A stretch of 64,000 bases of DNA from contig JABDGV010000001.1 in NCBI GenBank assembly GCA_013285825.1, forward strand, positions 62,001 through 126,000. Reading direction: 5' to 3'. Shown in pieces: positions 51,918-60,985 of the stretch. A model generated the notes under the pieces. That model saw only the letters and a list, made by a program, of their open reading frames with translations, had not been told where the DNA came from and searched no databases. This DNA comes from Bacteroidota bacterium (GTDB lineage Bacteria; Chlamydiota; Chlamydiia; Chlamydiales; FEN-1388). A program made the position numbers and the translations under genes. The stretch's first letter is position 1, and every line of letters begins with the position of its first letter.

Positions 51918-53697
51918 TCGAGTTCTATCAAAACCGCCCTTCTATTTTTTCCCGGGAGTTCACTACTCCTTGGAGTCGGCAACGGAATTTATTAAGGCGT
52001 TTGATGAAATTCAGCCCGACTGCATCGCTGTTGAACTGCCCAAAACAATGGCGAAAGAGATTGGAGATGCAGTCGCAAGACTCCCCGATCTATCCCTTGT
52101 TGTTATCAAACGAAAGTCGGAAGAGGTTGCGCTCCATATCGAGCCGTGCGATCCCTTCTTTGAAGCGGTTCGGAAGGCTCAAGAAAAGAGCATTCCGGCC
52201 TATCTCATCGACCTCGATGTGGAAAAATACCCAAAATTCTACGACCCTCTGCCAGACACCTATGCTATGTCAAAAATTGGCTTAAAAACCTATTGGGCAG
52301 CGGTAACTCAAGCTCAAGTGCCACAGCTTCCCTTAACAGATCTCGACATCAAGCGAGAGACGTTTATGGCAAAGGAGTTGAAGGCCCTCTCCTACTCGTA
52401 TGAACGAATTTTAGTTGTTACAGGCCTTAGGCATACCCAAAATGTGGCCTCAAGAACCGCACTTCCGAACTTCCCTGAATATAAACATGCAGAGATAGAA
52501 TCAATCGCTGTCAAAACATACAGTGAAGAATGTGCGCGAGAAATTATGGCCACCTTTGGCTATATAACAGATGCCTATGAGCTAGAAAGAAACAGCCCAA
52601 ATATTGATCGAAACTCACTTCATATACAGCTGCTCCGTGCTGCCAAAGAAATCTATGAAGTGGAGGCTCGAGTCAAGATCCCCCCTCTGCGTATCATTTT
52701 GAGCCTCCAGTTTGCTCGAAATATGGCTTTGCGCTCAGGTAAACTCCTTCCCTCCCTCTACCAGCTTTTAATTGCTGCAAGAAGCTGTGTCGACCATCGA
52801 TTTGCTTATGAAGTATGGAAGCTTGCAACGAATTACCCGCATCTAAAAAATATCGATAGCCTTGAAATAGTGTCTATCGATCCCAAAATACTGTGGGGAA
52901 GCGAAGCGCATTTCAAGTTTATTCTTAAAACCCCATCGGGGAAAGAGCGTCCTACAGAGCGGCTTCGAAAAGATCAAACAAAACAAAAATTCTTTCCAAT
53001 GGATCCTCAAGGCATCTGCTCCTTTCCGCCTGAGGACAGAGTGGTCGAGAGAATCGGAGATCGATTAAAAAGGCGCGGAGTGATCCTCGCCCATGATTTA
53101 ACCTGCTCCAGCATCCCGTTTAGCTCGAGTTTAGAAGAGGGAATTGATATTCGAGAGACGATTCGCCATTGGCTGGATAAAACCCTCTATGTCAAGAAAG
53201 CAACAGGCAAAAAGGGGGAATCTGCCTCCTGCGTCATTATCTTTGAACCTGAATTGCGAAGCTCTAATCAATATCCTTGGACAATGTCCTGGCTTGGCGA
53301 GCACGAGCAAGAATCGGATATGGCCTTTTATGCTACGAACCCGCTGAAAGATGTCGTAGGACCTGGAATTGCACGGGCGATCTATGGCGGATTTCTGCTC
53401 GTATCGCCGCCAAGGCGCCTTTTCGACGTTTGGAGGGATCCTGATTATGAAGAATTTACGACCAAGGAGGAGGTCCTTCTTGCAGCAGCCATCGATTACG
53501 CCACAAAACCAATTGTTGTCTATGCAGCGGGCAAACCCGCAAAGGAACAGCTCAAAGCTCGGGCGGCCCGTCAAGGCAAACAGATTCTCTATATTCCACT
53601 GAATAGTTTAGGAGCTTTTGAACTGCAAAAAATCAAGCGCTTCCATGTTCTTGACAGCCATGACACACGAAAGCACGCAGCTGATTTTATCTTTTAG
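51907..53697 (+). CDS. MoxR-partner protein with TraB/ChaN-like N-terminal domain
   Basis: 596 residues, overlapping the MoxR gene. The first 190 residues (FFPGVHYSLESATEFIKAF, then CIAVELPKTM, PAYLIDLDVE and VVTGLRHTQN) resemble the TraB/EreA-like fold, also seen in DUF5682 proteins, which commonly pair with MoxR ATPases. The remainder is mixed alpha/beta with no recognised motif. It has no signal peptide or membrane segment. It is probably the client or effector of the ATPase. The exact family should be checked. Confidence 0.6.
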   Translation: MRSDRVLSKPPFYFFPGVHYSLESATEFIKAFDEIQPDCIAVELPKTMAKEIGDAVARLPDLSLVVIKRKSEEVALHIEPCDPFFEAVRKAQEKSIPAYLIDLDVEKYPKFYDPLPDTYAMSKIGLKTYWAAVTQAQVPQLPLTDLDIKRETFMAKELKALSYSYERILVVTGLRHTQNVASRTALPNFPEYKHAEIESIAVKTYSEECAREIMATFGYITDAYELERNSPNIDRNSLHIQLLRAAKEIYEVEARVKIPPLRIILSLQFARNMALRSGKLLPSLYQLLIAARSCVDHRFAYEVWKLATNYPHLKNIDSLEIVSIDPKILWGSEAHFKFILKTPSGKERPTERLRKDQTKQKFFPMDPQGICSFPPEDRVVERIGDRLKRRGVILAHDLTCSSIPFSSSLEEGIDIRETIRHWLDKTLYVKKATGKKGESASCVIIFEPELRSSNQYPWTMSWLGEHEQESDMAFYATNPLKDVVGPGIARAIYGGFLLVSPPRRLFDVWRDPDYEEFTTKEEVLLAAAIDYATKPIVVYAAGKPAKEQLKARAARQGKQILYIPLNSLGAFELQKIKRFHVLDSHDTRKHAADFIF

Positions 53698-53759
53698 CAG
53701 CCCTATATTTACTTAAATAAAATTTGATTTTACAGTTCATCTACACGAATGGTTTATCT

Positions 53760-55146
53760 ATGGATGTAAAGAATTTTTTCTCAGGAGCGCTCAACCCCCA
53801 CGACGCTACCTTCAACCCGACATTTAAATTTAAAAGTCTGAGTGCCGGAGAGAAATTTCTTACTGTAGCTGTCGGCATTATTACAAGCATTCCCTTCTTA
53901 TTTACAGGGCCTGTTGTGGCCCTTTGCATGATTGAATACTTTTATCGATCGAATCCTCGAAATTTCACAACAGATATTGGTAACCAAGATACAAAAGCTA
54001 CTGCCAACCAAATTCAAAATACTGCTGAGACCATATTGCAGCCAAAGCCTCCTCAAGTGGACAAACCTAAAGATACAACTCAAGAAGTACCGACAAAACC
54101 GAAACCAATTGAAGTACCGACTAAACCTAAACCAATTAAAGTTAAGCCTACATCTATACCTGGCACCCATAAGCTTTCCGCCGAAGAACAAAATATTAAA
54201 GATAAGTTTGGATTTACGACAGAGAAAGCTCAAGAGGTCTGGGGAAAAATTAATGCACTCACGCAATCAAAACCTCTTCTCGAGAAGTCAGATGTACATG
54301 CTCTGCTGGTAAAAGAATCGGGCAAAGTTCGCAAATTTGTCTGGAATCCTTCACAACAAATCGGAGAAGGGGCAACAAAAGTATTTTTTGAGGCAATTGA
54401 ACCTGCAACCGGTGATATTTACCTTGTTCCCCGCTCAAAAAAAGGGACAGGAGAAGTTTTTTGAGCAGTCCATGATACAAGAAATTGCGGCGAAAGAAAA
54501 GCTCAAAAAAATTGATTGCGAATACATAGGCCTTCCCAAAGTCGTAAGTAAAGGCGATCAAATCGCTCTCTATGAATTTTACAGAGGCGGAACGCTGGCA
54601 TCTAAAATCAAAAAAGGGCTCTCAGAGCAAGATCTCCAAAAATATGCGATCCAGCTTATGGAGTGTTTAAGCACCCTTCATGATGATGCTAAAATCGTCC
54701 ACCTCGATATTAAACCCGATAATATTCTCCTTCACAATGGCAAAATCAAGGTGATTGATTTTGAGATGTGGCAAAAAAAAGGTGTAAATTGCGGACCTAT
54801 TGGGACTGGTGAATACTGCTCTCCTGAAATTCTTGCGGCCTGGAATGCCTCTCAAATACAGGCTAAACCCTCTCATGATCTATGGGCAGCTGGGATCAGC
54901 CTCTACGAAATGGTGTATAAAAAAACTCCTGTTTCAAGAGAGACTTGCGTAGCAGTTCAGAATGCCTCAGAAAAAGGTGGAATAGCACTTCAAAATGCTC
55001 AGAGTGCCTATCAAATAGAATTTGATGCAGCCCTTAAACCGCTCAAAGCGAAAAAGAACCCAACGCCAATAGACAAAGCAATTCTGCAATTGCTCTCAGG
55101 TGAACCAACAGCTAAAGATGCACTTAAGATCCTGAAGGGCGGATAA
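53760..55146 (+). pseudogene. Membrane-anchored Ser/Thr kinase interrupted by a frameshift in an A7 run
   Basis: The first frame (53760-54464) encodes hydrophobic residues 34-63, a Pro/Lys-rich linker (PTKPKPIEVPTKPKPIK) and a kinase glycine loop QIGEGATKVFF. It then meets a stop after a run of seven A at 54437-54443. The second frame continues the kinase to 55146: HLDIKPDNILL with catalytic Asp, Lys and Asn, VIDFEMW (DFE for DFG) and GTGEYCSPE. With six A the two frames join smoothly through SKKGQEKFFEQ. Either the gene is decayed, or slippage on A7 makes a small amount of full product, or this is a sequencing error. Confidence 0.75.
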
Positions 55147-56155
55147 GGTTCTCAGCTTTATTAATAGCTTTGAGAATGTCATCAAAGAGCACTTTAAGGT
55201 CTTCTTGGATGAGGGTATGAGGATCGATGTCAAGAACATCTTCTCTCAACTGCCGAATGATAAATAGAAGAATATCCGACTCCTTCTCAAATGAAAACTT
55301 CGAGGAGAAGGCAACATCCAATCTCTGATACGCTTCGAGAATTTCTTGAAGCTTTGCGTCTGGCCTAGGCAATTCTTCGTCACTTAACTCTTTAACATCG
55401 ACTCCATGCAGCCTTAAAAGAGCATCGATGAGCAGAAGCCCTCGTTCTGTTAAAACGTTACGGGAAGTGATGACATCTTGTTCCCAAAGAAAGAGGTCTC
55501 GTATCGTTGTAACGTCCGGAACATTCTCACTCAGCTCTTCGAGTCGATCAAAGATGGGAAGTAGCTTAACCTCAAAACCCGAAACGAGCTCTTTTTGAAT
55601 GGCCTCATCACTAACAAGCTCGAGCGCACTTGACTGGCTTCCCAAAAGCGTTGCTAAATCTCGGCTGACCGCCTCTCGGATACTATTATGTACTGTTTTC
55701 GTTAAGAGCTCGCCGATTTTATTTGGATGCGCATAACGGATAATAAGCCCAACATCGAGCACAGGATTGGGCTCTTCGAGTTTCGGCTTTTCAAGCCTTT
55801 CAATTAACTTCATTCCATTTTGTATCTCCGGCTCAAGCACTTTTCGTACAAATGGTTCTGCTCCTTTACCAAACTCGTCGATAAGGCTATTTCGATTAGT
55901 TTCAAGGGAAGTAATAATATACTGCACCTGAGAGAGAATTTTTTCCTTATTAATCGGTAAAGCTTTACGTGGCAGAGCTGCCTCGCTCTTCTTTTCCAAG
56001 CCAAAAGCTCGGCCAAAAAGCTCAAAAACACGGTCAAATAGGGTAGTTTTTGGTTGTTTTTCTAAAGACAAGGGGTCACTATTATTTTCGAGAAGAGGGG
56101 TCTCCTCTAGGGGGCCAAAAAGACGAAGAAACTCAGGCTCAGAGAGAGGATCCAT
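55124..56155 (-). CDS. Uncharacterised helical protein
   Basis: 343 residues, family not recognised. No signal peptide or membrane helix is seen. The N-terminal 65 residues are Pro/Glu/Leu-rich and partly disordered, and the rest is predicted helical, with coiled-coil potential around residues 70-120 and 255-335. AGGA precedes the ATG. Its 3' end overlaps the kinase gene by 23 bases on the opposite strand, and it is divergent from surE. A cytoplasmic or secreted helical protein, function unknown. Confidence 0.55.
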   Translation of the reverse strand: MDPLSEPEFLRLFGPLEETPLLENNSDPLSLEKQPKTTLFDRVFELFGRAFGLEKKSEAALPRKALPINKEKILSQVQYIITSLETNRNSLIDEFGKGAEPFVRKVLEPEIQNGMKLIERLEKPKLEEPNPVLDVGLIIRYAHPNKIGELLTKTVHNSIREAVSRDLATLLGSQSSALELVSDEAIQKELVSGFEVKLLPIFDRLEELSENVPDVTTIRDLFLWEQDVITSRNVLTERGLLLIDALLRLHGVDVKELSDEELPRPDAKLQEILEAYQRLDVAFSSKFSFEKESDILLFIIRQLREDVLDIDPHTLIQEDLKVLFDDILKAINKAENLIRPSGS

Positions 56156-56238
56156 GTTTTCCTACGGAACCACCGAATTAATTGTAACATTTTATGGAAA
56201 TATGTTTCCAATGGCAACTATTTTAATTAAGTTAATTT

Positions 56239-57036
56239 ATGAAGTTTAAAATTTTAGTTACAAACGATGATGGCATAGAAGCGCCAGGAATCAAAGAGTT
56301 AGTAGAAGCCCTTCATCCTATTGCAGATTTATGGGTAGTTGCCCCCGAATCTGAACAATCGGGTAAAAGTCTCTCCATTACAACTATTGAGCCCATAGCA
56401 CTCAAGCAAGTAGAGCGATTTGGGTCGATCCCCGCATGGTCTATCCGAGGAACGCCAGCTGATTGCACAAAAATTGGGCTTAGTATCCTCCACCTCAAAC
56501 CCGATCTCATCGTCTCTGGGATTAACAAGGGTTCAAATGCAGGAAGAAATGTGCTCTATAGCGGCACCGTTGGAGGAATCGTCGAAGGAGTTTTACGAGG
56601 CATCCCTGGGATTGCCTTCTCCTGCTGTGATATCAAAGACCCAGAATATAGCCGGCTCTCCCCCTTTATCCCTCCTATAGTCGAATATATCTTAAAGAAT
56701 CCCCTGCCATCTGGAACCTTGCTCAATGTCAACTTTCCCCATACGAAAGAGAGCATGCCTTGGCCTATAGTAACGGAGATTCAAGGGGTCAAATTAACAA
56801 GACAAGGAAAAGGCTACTGGATTGAACGGGTTATTGAGTCGCAAACATCGCACTCTCACGTTAAGTTTGGAGCTCAAGCGCTTATCTATGAAGAAGAGCT
56901 CGATTCCGATATGCATTGGCTTAAGCTGGGCTATATAGCGGCAGTGCCTATTCATGTTGATGAATTGACCGATTGGAGATACTTCCACGGCCACAAGGAC
57001 CCCTTCGAACAAATCACGAGCTGCCCGCTTTCCTGA
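56239..57036 (+). CDS. surE: 5'-nucleotidase SurE
   Basis: 265 residues. ILVTNDDGIEAPGI at the N-terminus carries the metal-binding Asp pair, SGINKGSNAG binds the metal with Asn, and YSGTVGGIVEG follows. It hydrolyses nucleoside 5'- and 3'-monophosphates and short polyphosphates in the cytoplasm. In Chlamydia surE lies next to ubiA and ubiX; here a lipoprotein gene, two tRNAs and YitT lie between. Its end overlaps the convergent lipoprotein gene by 23 bases. Confidence 0.95.
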   Translation: MKFKILVTNDDGIEAPGIKELVEALHPIADLWVVAPESEQSGKSLSITTIEPIALKQVERFGSIPAWSIRGTPADCTKIGLSILHLKPDLIVSGINKGSNAGRNVLYSGTVGGIVEGVLRGIPGIAFSCCDIKDPEYSRLSPFIPPIVEYILKNPLPSGTLLNVNFPHTKESMPWPIVTEIQGVKLTRQGKGYWIERVIESQTSHSHVKFGAQALIYEEELDSDMHWLKLGYIAAVPIHVDELTDWRYFHGHKDPFEQITSCPLS

Positions 57037-57433
57037 TTTTCTTCTGCTCATAAGCGTCGAGGAGTTCAAGCGCCTCGGCTTGCGCTTCTCGAAGGACACT
57101 GTCTGCCCCGACAATTGCCCGAGCATGGGCTAGCGACCCAGCTAAAACTTGAGCAAGCTTATGGTCTTTTTCAGTAAGAGGAAGATTCTCTCCTCCATGC
57201 TGGTCCGACCAACGAGATGCTGCAATTGCGTTCTCCGCTAACTGCTGAAAGAGACTCTGCAGCTCTGCTTTTTGCGATACCAAATCCTCAATTTTTTCTG
57301 CCTTGGAAAGTATCAAAATAAGTTCCTTTTCAACCCGTCTTGTATCTTCAAGGATATGCTGAGAAAGAGATGTGCAACTGGTTAAAACAAAAAAACCGAC
57401 CTGTAAAAGTACTCTGCGCGAATATGACAACAT
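57014..57433 (-). CDS. Small predicted lipoprotein
   Basis: 139 residues. The N-terminus has a lipoprotein signal with a lipobox, FVLTSC, so Cys20 would be lipidated. The mature part is helical and rich in Ala, Glu and Gln, probably a short coiled coil. No family is recognised. It overlaps the end of surE on the opposite strand. Likely an inner- or outer-membrane lipoprotein facing the periplasm. Confidence 0.65.
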   Translation of the reverse strand: MLSYSRRVLLQVGFFVLTSCTSLSQHILEDTRRVEKELILILSKAEKIEDLVSQKAELQSLFQQLAENAIAASRWSDQHGGENLPLTEKDHKLAQVLAGSLAHARAIVGADSVLREAQAEALELLDAYEQKKIRKAGSS

Positions 57434-57518
57434 GCATTTTAGAAAAATCCTACACAGTATATATCACCTCTTGAGTTAAAAAGGGTAACTGAGTTAGGAT
57501 TTTGCCCGTTCTGATTGA

Positions 57519-57591
57519 GGGCGTGTAGCTCAGTTGGTAGAGCGCCTGTCTTACACACAGGTGGTCATAGGTTCGAGTCCTGTCGCGCCCA
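57519..57591 (+). tRNA. tRNA-Val (UAC)
   Basis: 73 nt cloverleaf. Acceptor GGGCGTG pairs with CGCGCCC (one G-U/T-G pair) and a discriminator A follows. The anticodon loop CTTACAC contains TAC. Confidence 0.95.
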
Positions 57592-57594
57592 TCT

Positions 57595-57668
57595 GCGGGA
57601 GTAGTTCAATTGGTTAGAGCACCGGCTTGTCACGCCGGAAGTTGCGGGTTCGAGTCCCGTCTCCCGCG
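57595..57668 (+). tRNA. tRNA-Asp (GUC)
   Basis: 74 nt cloverleaf three bases after tRNA-Val. Acceptor GCGGGAG pairs with CTCCCGC and a discriminator G follows. The anticodon loop CTTGTCAC contains GTC. The two tRNAs form one unit. Confidence 0.95.
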
Positions 57669-57750
57669 ATCCATACACAAAAAAGTTCAAGAAAATAACT
57701 TCACTTAACAACCCCACTCCTGATAGATTGTCCTGAATGAGGAGGCCGCG

Positions 57751-58722
57751 ATGGGATTACTAAATAAACCTGTAAAAGAGCAAGTGCCCTCCCTTCTTCC
57801 ATCTATATTGGACTTTCTAGGCCTGCTTTTAGGCGCCTTTATTGCAGCCTTTGCAATTAACATCTTCTTTTTGCCCAATAATCTTATTGACGGTGGAACT
57901 GTTGGCCTGGCTATGATTGCAGGGAGAGTTACGGATACATCCCTTATTCCAGCATTCCTTCTCCTCTTCAATTTCCCCTTTATCGTTTTAGCCTATCGAT
58001 ACTTAGGCAAGACCTTTGTCTTGCACTTAACCGTTGCTGTTTTGGCTTTCGCCTTCGGCCTCTTTATGCTTCCTAAAATCTTCGCTACCCCATTTATCGG
58101 TGATAAACTAGAGGTTGTCGTTATTGGCGGTGCTATTTTAGGCGTTGGAGCTGGAATGATCATTCGCTACGGCGGATGCGTAGATGGAACTGAAATCCTT
58201 GGAATCATTGCTAATAAGCGCTGGGGCTTTACTGTTGGACAAATTGTATTTACCTGCAACGTCTTCGTCTTTGGAGCTGCCGGCATTGTTTTTCAAGACT
58301 GGCACCCTCCCATTTTGTCACTAATCGCCTATATCGTCGTTGTCAAGATCATGGACTCTGTGATTGTCGGTCTTGATGAAACCAAAGCTGTTCTTGTCGT
58401 CTCTAGGCGCTATAAGCAGATTGCCGAACAGATCATGCATAAGATGGGCCTCGGGCTCACCATTTTGTATGGCAGAGGCGGCTTTTCAGGCGAACAGGTT
58501 GAAATCCTCTATGTCATCACGGAGCGTCTGCAGCTTGCCGATTTAAGAGACTTAGTCTATGCCATTGACCCGCACGCGTTTTTGGCGATTGAAAATCTCC
58601 ACGAAGTGTCGTCAGGGATTCAGGGAGCAAAAGCGTTCCGCAGGAAGCGCCGAATTCAAGAGATCTCGAGAAGACTCTTTCCACAAGAAGAATCGGAAAT
58701 TAACCCCATCGGGGATAGTTAA
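57751..58722 (+). CDS. YitT-family membrane protein (DUF2179)
   Basis: 323 residues from an ATG preceded by GAGGAGG. The N-terminal 190 residues contain five or six transmembrane helices with FLPNNLIDGGTVGLAMI, and GGCVDGTEILGIIANKRWGFTVG in the family's conserved loop. Residues 210-290 form the cytoplasmic DUF2179 domain (LVVSRRYKQIAEQIMHKMG, GRGGFSGEQVEILYVI). Its transport role is unproven. It overlaps the end of ubiX by 23 bases. Confidence 0.9.
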   Translation: MGLLNKPVKEQVPSLLPSILDFLGLLLGAFIAAFAINIFFLPNNLIDGGTVGLAMIAGRVTDTSLIPAFLLLFNFPFIVLAYRYLGKTFVLHLTVAVLAFAFGLFMLPKIFATPFIGDKLEVVVIGGAILGVGAGMIIRYGGCVDGTEILGIIANKRWGFTVGQIVFTCNVFVFGAAGIVFQDWHPPILSLIAYIVVVKIMDSVIVGLDETKAVLVVSRRYKQIAEQIMHKMGLGLTILYGRGGFSGEQVEILYVITERLQLADLRDLVYAIDPHAFLAIENLHEVSSGIQGAKAFRRKRRIQEISRRLFPQEESEINPIGDS

Positions 58723-59263
58723 CCTTTACCCCCATCTGTTCGAGCACACGACCGACTACAAAATCTTCAACGTCTTCAATTGTTTTAGGGTGGGTATACC
58801 ATGCTGGCTGCGGTGGTATGATAGAGACTCCAAGCCTTGCCAGTTTCAACATATTTTCAAGGTGAATAGCCGATAAGGGAAGCTCACGAGGAACTAGCAC
58901 GAGCTTTCGCCCCTCTTTGAGCGTCACATCCGCTGCTCGTCGAAGAAGAGTATCTGCAAGACCGCAAGAAATCGCTGCGAGGGTTGCCATGCTGCAAGGA
59001 ACTATTCCCATTGCTTGAACTTCAAAAGTTCCGCTTGCAATCGGGGCTGTAAAATCACGGGGAGCATGAAGAATCAACCGCTCATGCTGAAATTTAGTAA
59101 ATTTTTGGAGTGATTCATTGTCCATCTCCTCTTTTGCAGTGAGATGGGCGTCGGAAGAGATAACGAGGTGAACATTGTGGCCCTCTGCTAAGAGAGCACG
59201 GCAGCATTTATACCCTAGAATTACACCAGATGCGCCTGAAATACCTATGACAAACCGCGCCAC
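58700..59263 (-). CDS. ubiX: Flavin prenyltransferase UbiX
   Basis: 187 residues from GTG at 59263, with AGAGG five bases upstream; this start overlaps the end of ubiA by 19 bases. VIGISGASGVILG forms the FMN site, IVPCSMATLAAI and LVLVPRELPLSAIHLENML are hallmark motifs, and IIPPQPAWY lies near the end. UbiX prenylates FMN to make the cofactor of the decarboxylase UbiD. It is coupled to ubiA for quinone synthesis, as in Chlamydia. Confidence 0.92.
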   Translation of the reverse strand: MARFVIGISGASGVILGYKCCRALLAEGHNVHLVISSDAHLTAKEEMDNESLQKFTKFQHERLILHAPRDFTAPIASGTFEVQAMGIVPCSMATLAAISCGLADTLLRRAADVTLKEGRKLVLVPRELPLSAIHLENMLKLARLGVSIIPPQPAWYTHPKTIEDVEDFVVGRVLEQMGVKVNYPRWG

Positions 59264-60168
59264 ACGACCTCTGCAATGAATGGAAGAAGAGCCGCAGCCC
59301 CAAAAAGCTGGGCGAGCGACGCAAAGGCTTGAGAAACTTGTCCCCCAGGCCCTGTTGCAAAAATGCTCCTCCATTTCATCACAACAAGAGACATTCCACC
59401 TAGGAAAATAATCCAACTGATTCCAGGAACATCTAATAAGCTGAGAGCGGCTACGATTGCAAGTGCAGCAACAGCGTGGCAGCAAGCGGCAAAACGAATA
59501 GCGAAATAAACTCCATGATCTGCTGGTATGCTGTGAAGATGAAATCGACGATCAAAAGTTGCATCTTGGCAAGCATATAATACATCACAACCGGAAATCA
59601 CAAGACCAGAGGCAAACGCTAATGAAAGCAGAGAGAAAGAAAACTCTCCCCCAAAGGCAAAGGCTGCAGCCAAAGGAAGAACAAAATAGATAAAACCTAA
59701 AGTTACGTGACACAAAGAGGTAAACCGCTTGGTAAAGGAATAACAGATAAGAATAATACCAACTGGCAGAGCCAATAACTTACAGGCTCTCGGCAAATAC
59801 ATAGCTGAGATGAGAAAAAGGGCTAAAAACAAGAGCGCATGGGAAGCAACTTCAACATCGCGAGCGCGTCCTGCTGGAAGAAGCCTATCCCGAGTTCGTA
59901 GGTTTTTTGCATCAAGTTTAGCGTCAAGCAGCCGATTCCAGGACATTCCTGAAAAACGAGCTGAGAAAAAAGCGATGGCTAATGCAAATGGAGTCGACCA
60001 TGAAAAGGACTCTAAGAATACGCCTTGGTGATAAAGATAGGCATAGGTAATACCAAGTAATAGCCAAGGTAAGCTGTAGAGGGTCTGCTTCAACAGGCTG
60101 TTTTCAGCAATCACCCGCACATGGTGGATGAGGCCTGTTTCTACTTGTGCTGTTTTCTCTGGACCCAT
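59245..60168 (-). CDS. ubiA: UbiA-family prenyltransferase (quinone biosynthesis)
   Basis: 307 residues and about eight membrane helices. Asp-rich motif 1 is NRLLDAKLDAKNLRTRDR and motif 2 is DVLYACQDATFDRRFHLHS, the metal- and diphosphate-binding sites of UbiA enzymes. AAGGGAG precedes the ATG. It attaches a polyprenyl tail to an aromatic ring in the membrane. Together with UbiX it points to the futalosine or ubiquinone-type quinone pathway of Chlamydiae. The exact acceptor is unresolved. Confidence 0.92.
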   Translation of the reverse strand: MGPEKTAQVETGLIHHVRVIAENSLLKQTLYSLPWLLLGITYAYLYHQGVFLESFSWSTPFALAIAFFSARFSGMSWNRLLDAKLDAKNLRTRDRLLPAGRARDVEVASHALLFLALFLISAMYLPRACKLLALPVGIILICYSFTKRFTSLCHVTLGFIYFVLPLAAAFAFGGEFSFSLLSLAFASGLVISGCDVLYACQDATFDRRFHLHSIPADHGVYFAIRFAACCHAVAALAIVAALSLLDVPGISWIIFLGGMSLVVMKWRSIFATGPGGQVSQAFASLAQLFGAAALLPFIAEVVWRGLS

Positions 60169-60275
60169 AGTCTCCCTTTATCATCAATATGAATCCTACA
60201 AAATTATTACTTTTGAGAAGAGCAAAAAATACTAAAAGTTCATAAAGTACTCTTAAGTACGAGAAATATCTTAAG

Positions 60276-60983
60276 ATGGCAGACTTTACGCACCCGACAG
60301 AAACGAACATCCCACATAAGGATGCTTGGAAACTTTTTAGAATTATCTCTGAATTTGTCGAGGGCTTCGACACTCTCTCAGATTTGGGCCCCTCTGTCTC
60401 TATCTTCGGATCAGCAAGATTAAAGCGAAATAGCCCCTATTATAAAATGGCTTATGAAGTTTCTTTGAAAATCGCGCAAAGAGGTTTTGCTGTCATTACG
60501 GGAGCAGGACCTAGCATTATGGAAGCTGCTAACAAGGGTGCTCAGAGCGTTAAAGCTGCATCTGCAGGGCTTATTATCGATCTGCCTTTTGAATCTGAGC
60601 CAAATAATTACATCGATACGAAACTCTCCATCCGATTCCGCTATTTCTTTGTTCGTAAAGTCATGTTTGTACGCTATGCTCAAGGATTTGTCTTCCTTCC
60701 AGGAGGACTCGGCACTCTCGATGAACTCTTTGAGGTTTTAACTCTTGTTCAAACAAAGAAAACACACCATGTACCGGTCTATCTTATAGGCAAATCATAT
60801 TGGGAAGGGCTGCTTCAATGGATGAAGGAAACCGTATTGCAATATGGATGCATCTCTCAAGAAGACTTCCAGCTTTTTACAGTAACTGATGATCTTGATG
60901 AAGTAGCTGATGGTCTTTTGGCATCCTACAGAGCCCGCTCAGGCTTAACTGATCTTGAAATACCACTTGCGCAGCGATTCTGA
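60276..60983 (+). CDS. LOG-family nucleotide phosphoribohydrolase-like protein
   Basis: 235 residues. VSIFGSARLKR, ITGAGPSIMEAANKGA and FLPGGLGTLDELFEVLTL contain the PGGxGTxxE signature of LOG proteins, with Ala-Gly in place of the usual Gly-Gly in the first loop. LOG enzymes cleave nucleoside 5'-monophosphates to free base. It is divergent from ubiA and followed after two bases by a methyltransferase gene. Confidence 0.88.
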   Translation: MADFTHPTETNIPHKDAWKLFRIISEFVEGFDTLSDLGPSVSIFGSARLKRNSPYYKMAYEVSLKIAQRGFAVITGAGPSIMEAANKGAQSVKAASAGLIIDLPFESEPNNYIDTKLSIRFRYFFVRKVMFVRYAQGFVFLPGGLGTLDELFEVLTLVQTKKTHHVPVYLIGKSYWEGLLQWMKETVLQYGCISQEDFQLFTVTDDLDEVADGLLASYRARSGLTDLEIPLAQRF

Positions 60984-60985
60984 TT

